5,627 nucleotides of DNA from Bacteriovoracaceae bacterium. GTDB lineage: Bacteria; Bdellovibrionota; Bacteriovoracia; Bacteriovoracales; Bacteriovoracaceae. The notes under the pieces are model-generated. The model was not told where the DNA came from. It saw only the letters and a list, made by a program, of their open reading frames with translations, and did no database searches. The stretch's first letter is position 1. The number at the start of each line of letters is the position of its first letter. The translations under genes and the position numbers were made by a program. This document shows, piece by piece, positions 5,187 to 5,627 of this stretch. The DNA is taken from NCBI GenBank assembly GCA_947440875.1, contig CANETG010000186.1, forward strand, positions 1-5,627, in the 5' to 3' direction.

Positions 5187-5627
5187 ATGGCGTTTACCCA
5201 CATTGGATTACTTTGTTCCGGCGGCGACTCTCCAGGAATGAATTGTGCCATCCGAGCAGTCGTGAGAACGGCACTTTTCCACGGGATTCAAGTCACTGGA
5301 ATTAAGCGCGGATACGACGGACTCCTCCGCGGCGAATTCATGCCGATGAATCTCTCATCAGTGGGAAATATCATTCAGCGTGGAGGGACAATCCTTCAGA
5401 CATCTCGCAGTCCTGAATTTATGAAGCCTATGTTTAGAAAAAAAGCCGTCGATATTCTTCGCGCGCAAAGGATTGAAGCACTCATTGTGATCGGTGGAGA
5501 TGGATCGTTTAATGGAGCGAAAGCTTTGTGGGATGAGCATCAGTATCCCGTCGTGGGAATTCCCGGGACGATTGATAATGATATCTCGGGTACGGAATAC
5601 ACAATTGGCTTTGATACCGCAGTTCAG
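5187..5627 (+). CDS. pfkA: ATP-dependent 6-phosphofructokinase, N-terminal part (3' end outside window)
   Basis: The first 147 residues of a PfkA-type phosphofructokinase are visible; the frame is open to the right edge. The enzyme phosphorylates fructose 6-phosphate to the 1,6-bisphosphate, the committed step of glycolysis. Motifs in order: GLLCSGGDSPGMNCAIRAVV (residues 7-26, ATP-binding start), RGGTILQTSRSPEF (65-78), VIGGDGSFNGA (101-111), the catalytic PGTIDNDI (126-133) with D130 as the expected base, and YTIGFDTAV (138-146). Gly in GGDGS and Gly before TIDND are typical of ATP-using enzymes; pyrophosphate-dependent enzymes usually carry Asp and Lys at those places. AAAGGA at 5176-5181, overlapping the gpmI stop codon, lies five bases before ATG. 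The nine-base gap and lack of a promoter imply co-transcription with gpmI. Allosteric sites further along cannot be assessed. Confidence 0.96.
   Translation, partial: MAFTHIGLLCSGGDSPGMNCAIRAVVRTALFHGIQVTGIKRGYDGLLRGEFMPMNLSSVGNIIQRGGTILQTSRSPEFMKPMFRKKAVDILRAQRIEALIVIGGDGSFNGAKALWDEHQYPVVGIPGTIDNDISGTEYTIGFDTAVQ

Noticed and set aside
1..5627. A mobile element, CRISPR array, defence system or other novel multi-gene system
   Set aside because: No transposase, integrase, long terminal inverted repeats, spaced direct repeats or effector genes are visible; all complete genes are conserved housekeeping genes.

Overview
The window reads as a core-genome segment of a Gram-negative bacterium. All recognisable genes lie on the + strand, packed tightly. 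The upstream neighbour is the C-terminal part of an outer-membrane beta-barrel protein ending in Phe, which points to a diderm. L27 begins directly with MAHKK, with no cleavable N-terminus, and no Prp protease gene sits between rplU and rpmA, which argues against Firmicutes. The mix of an Obg without a C-terminal extension, a proteobacterial-style RlmH and a gpmI-pfkA pair would fit a Bdellovibrionota or deltaproteobacterium-like organism. That placement is an inference; no marker here fixes the phylum.

Layout: (1) 2-595, 3' part of a beta-barrel protein of unknown function. (2) 596-832, a 237-base intergenic region with a plausible sigma70-type promoter and a leader whose short repeats can form mutually exclusive hairpins around the rplU ribosome binding site. 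(3) 833-1483, rplU and rpmA, ending in a textbook intrinsic terminator with a GNRA loop (1513-1543). (4) 1575-3519, obgE, rsfS and rlmH, with an 11-base overlap and then a 3-base gap; this is a 50S maturation and silencing module. (5) 3520-3629, a short intergenic region with two perfect inverted repeats, the second a 10-bp-arm palindrome just upstream of gpmI. (6) 3630-5627, gpmI and the start of pfkA, 9 bases apart, a glycolytic pair cut by the window edge.

Functionally, the first five complete genes make or service the large ribosomal subunit: L21 and L27 are structural proteins, Obg is an assembly GTPase, RsfS binds L14 and blocks subunit joining, and RlmH methylates pseudouridine in 23S helix 69. 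The final two genes encode a manganese-type phosphoglycerate mutase and ATP-dependent phosphofructokinase. I found no mobile element, CRISPR array, RNA gene or evidently novel multi-gene system. The most interesting unexplained signals are non-coding: the rplU leader and the palindromes before gpmI.
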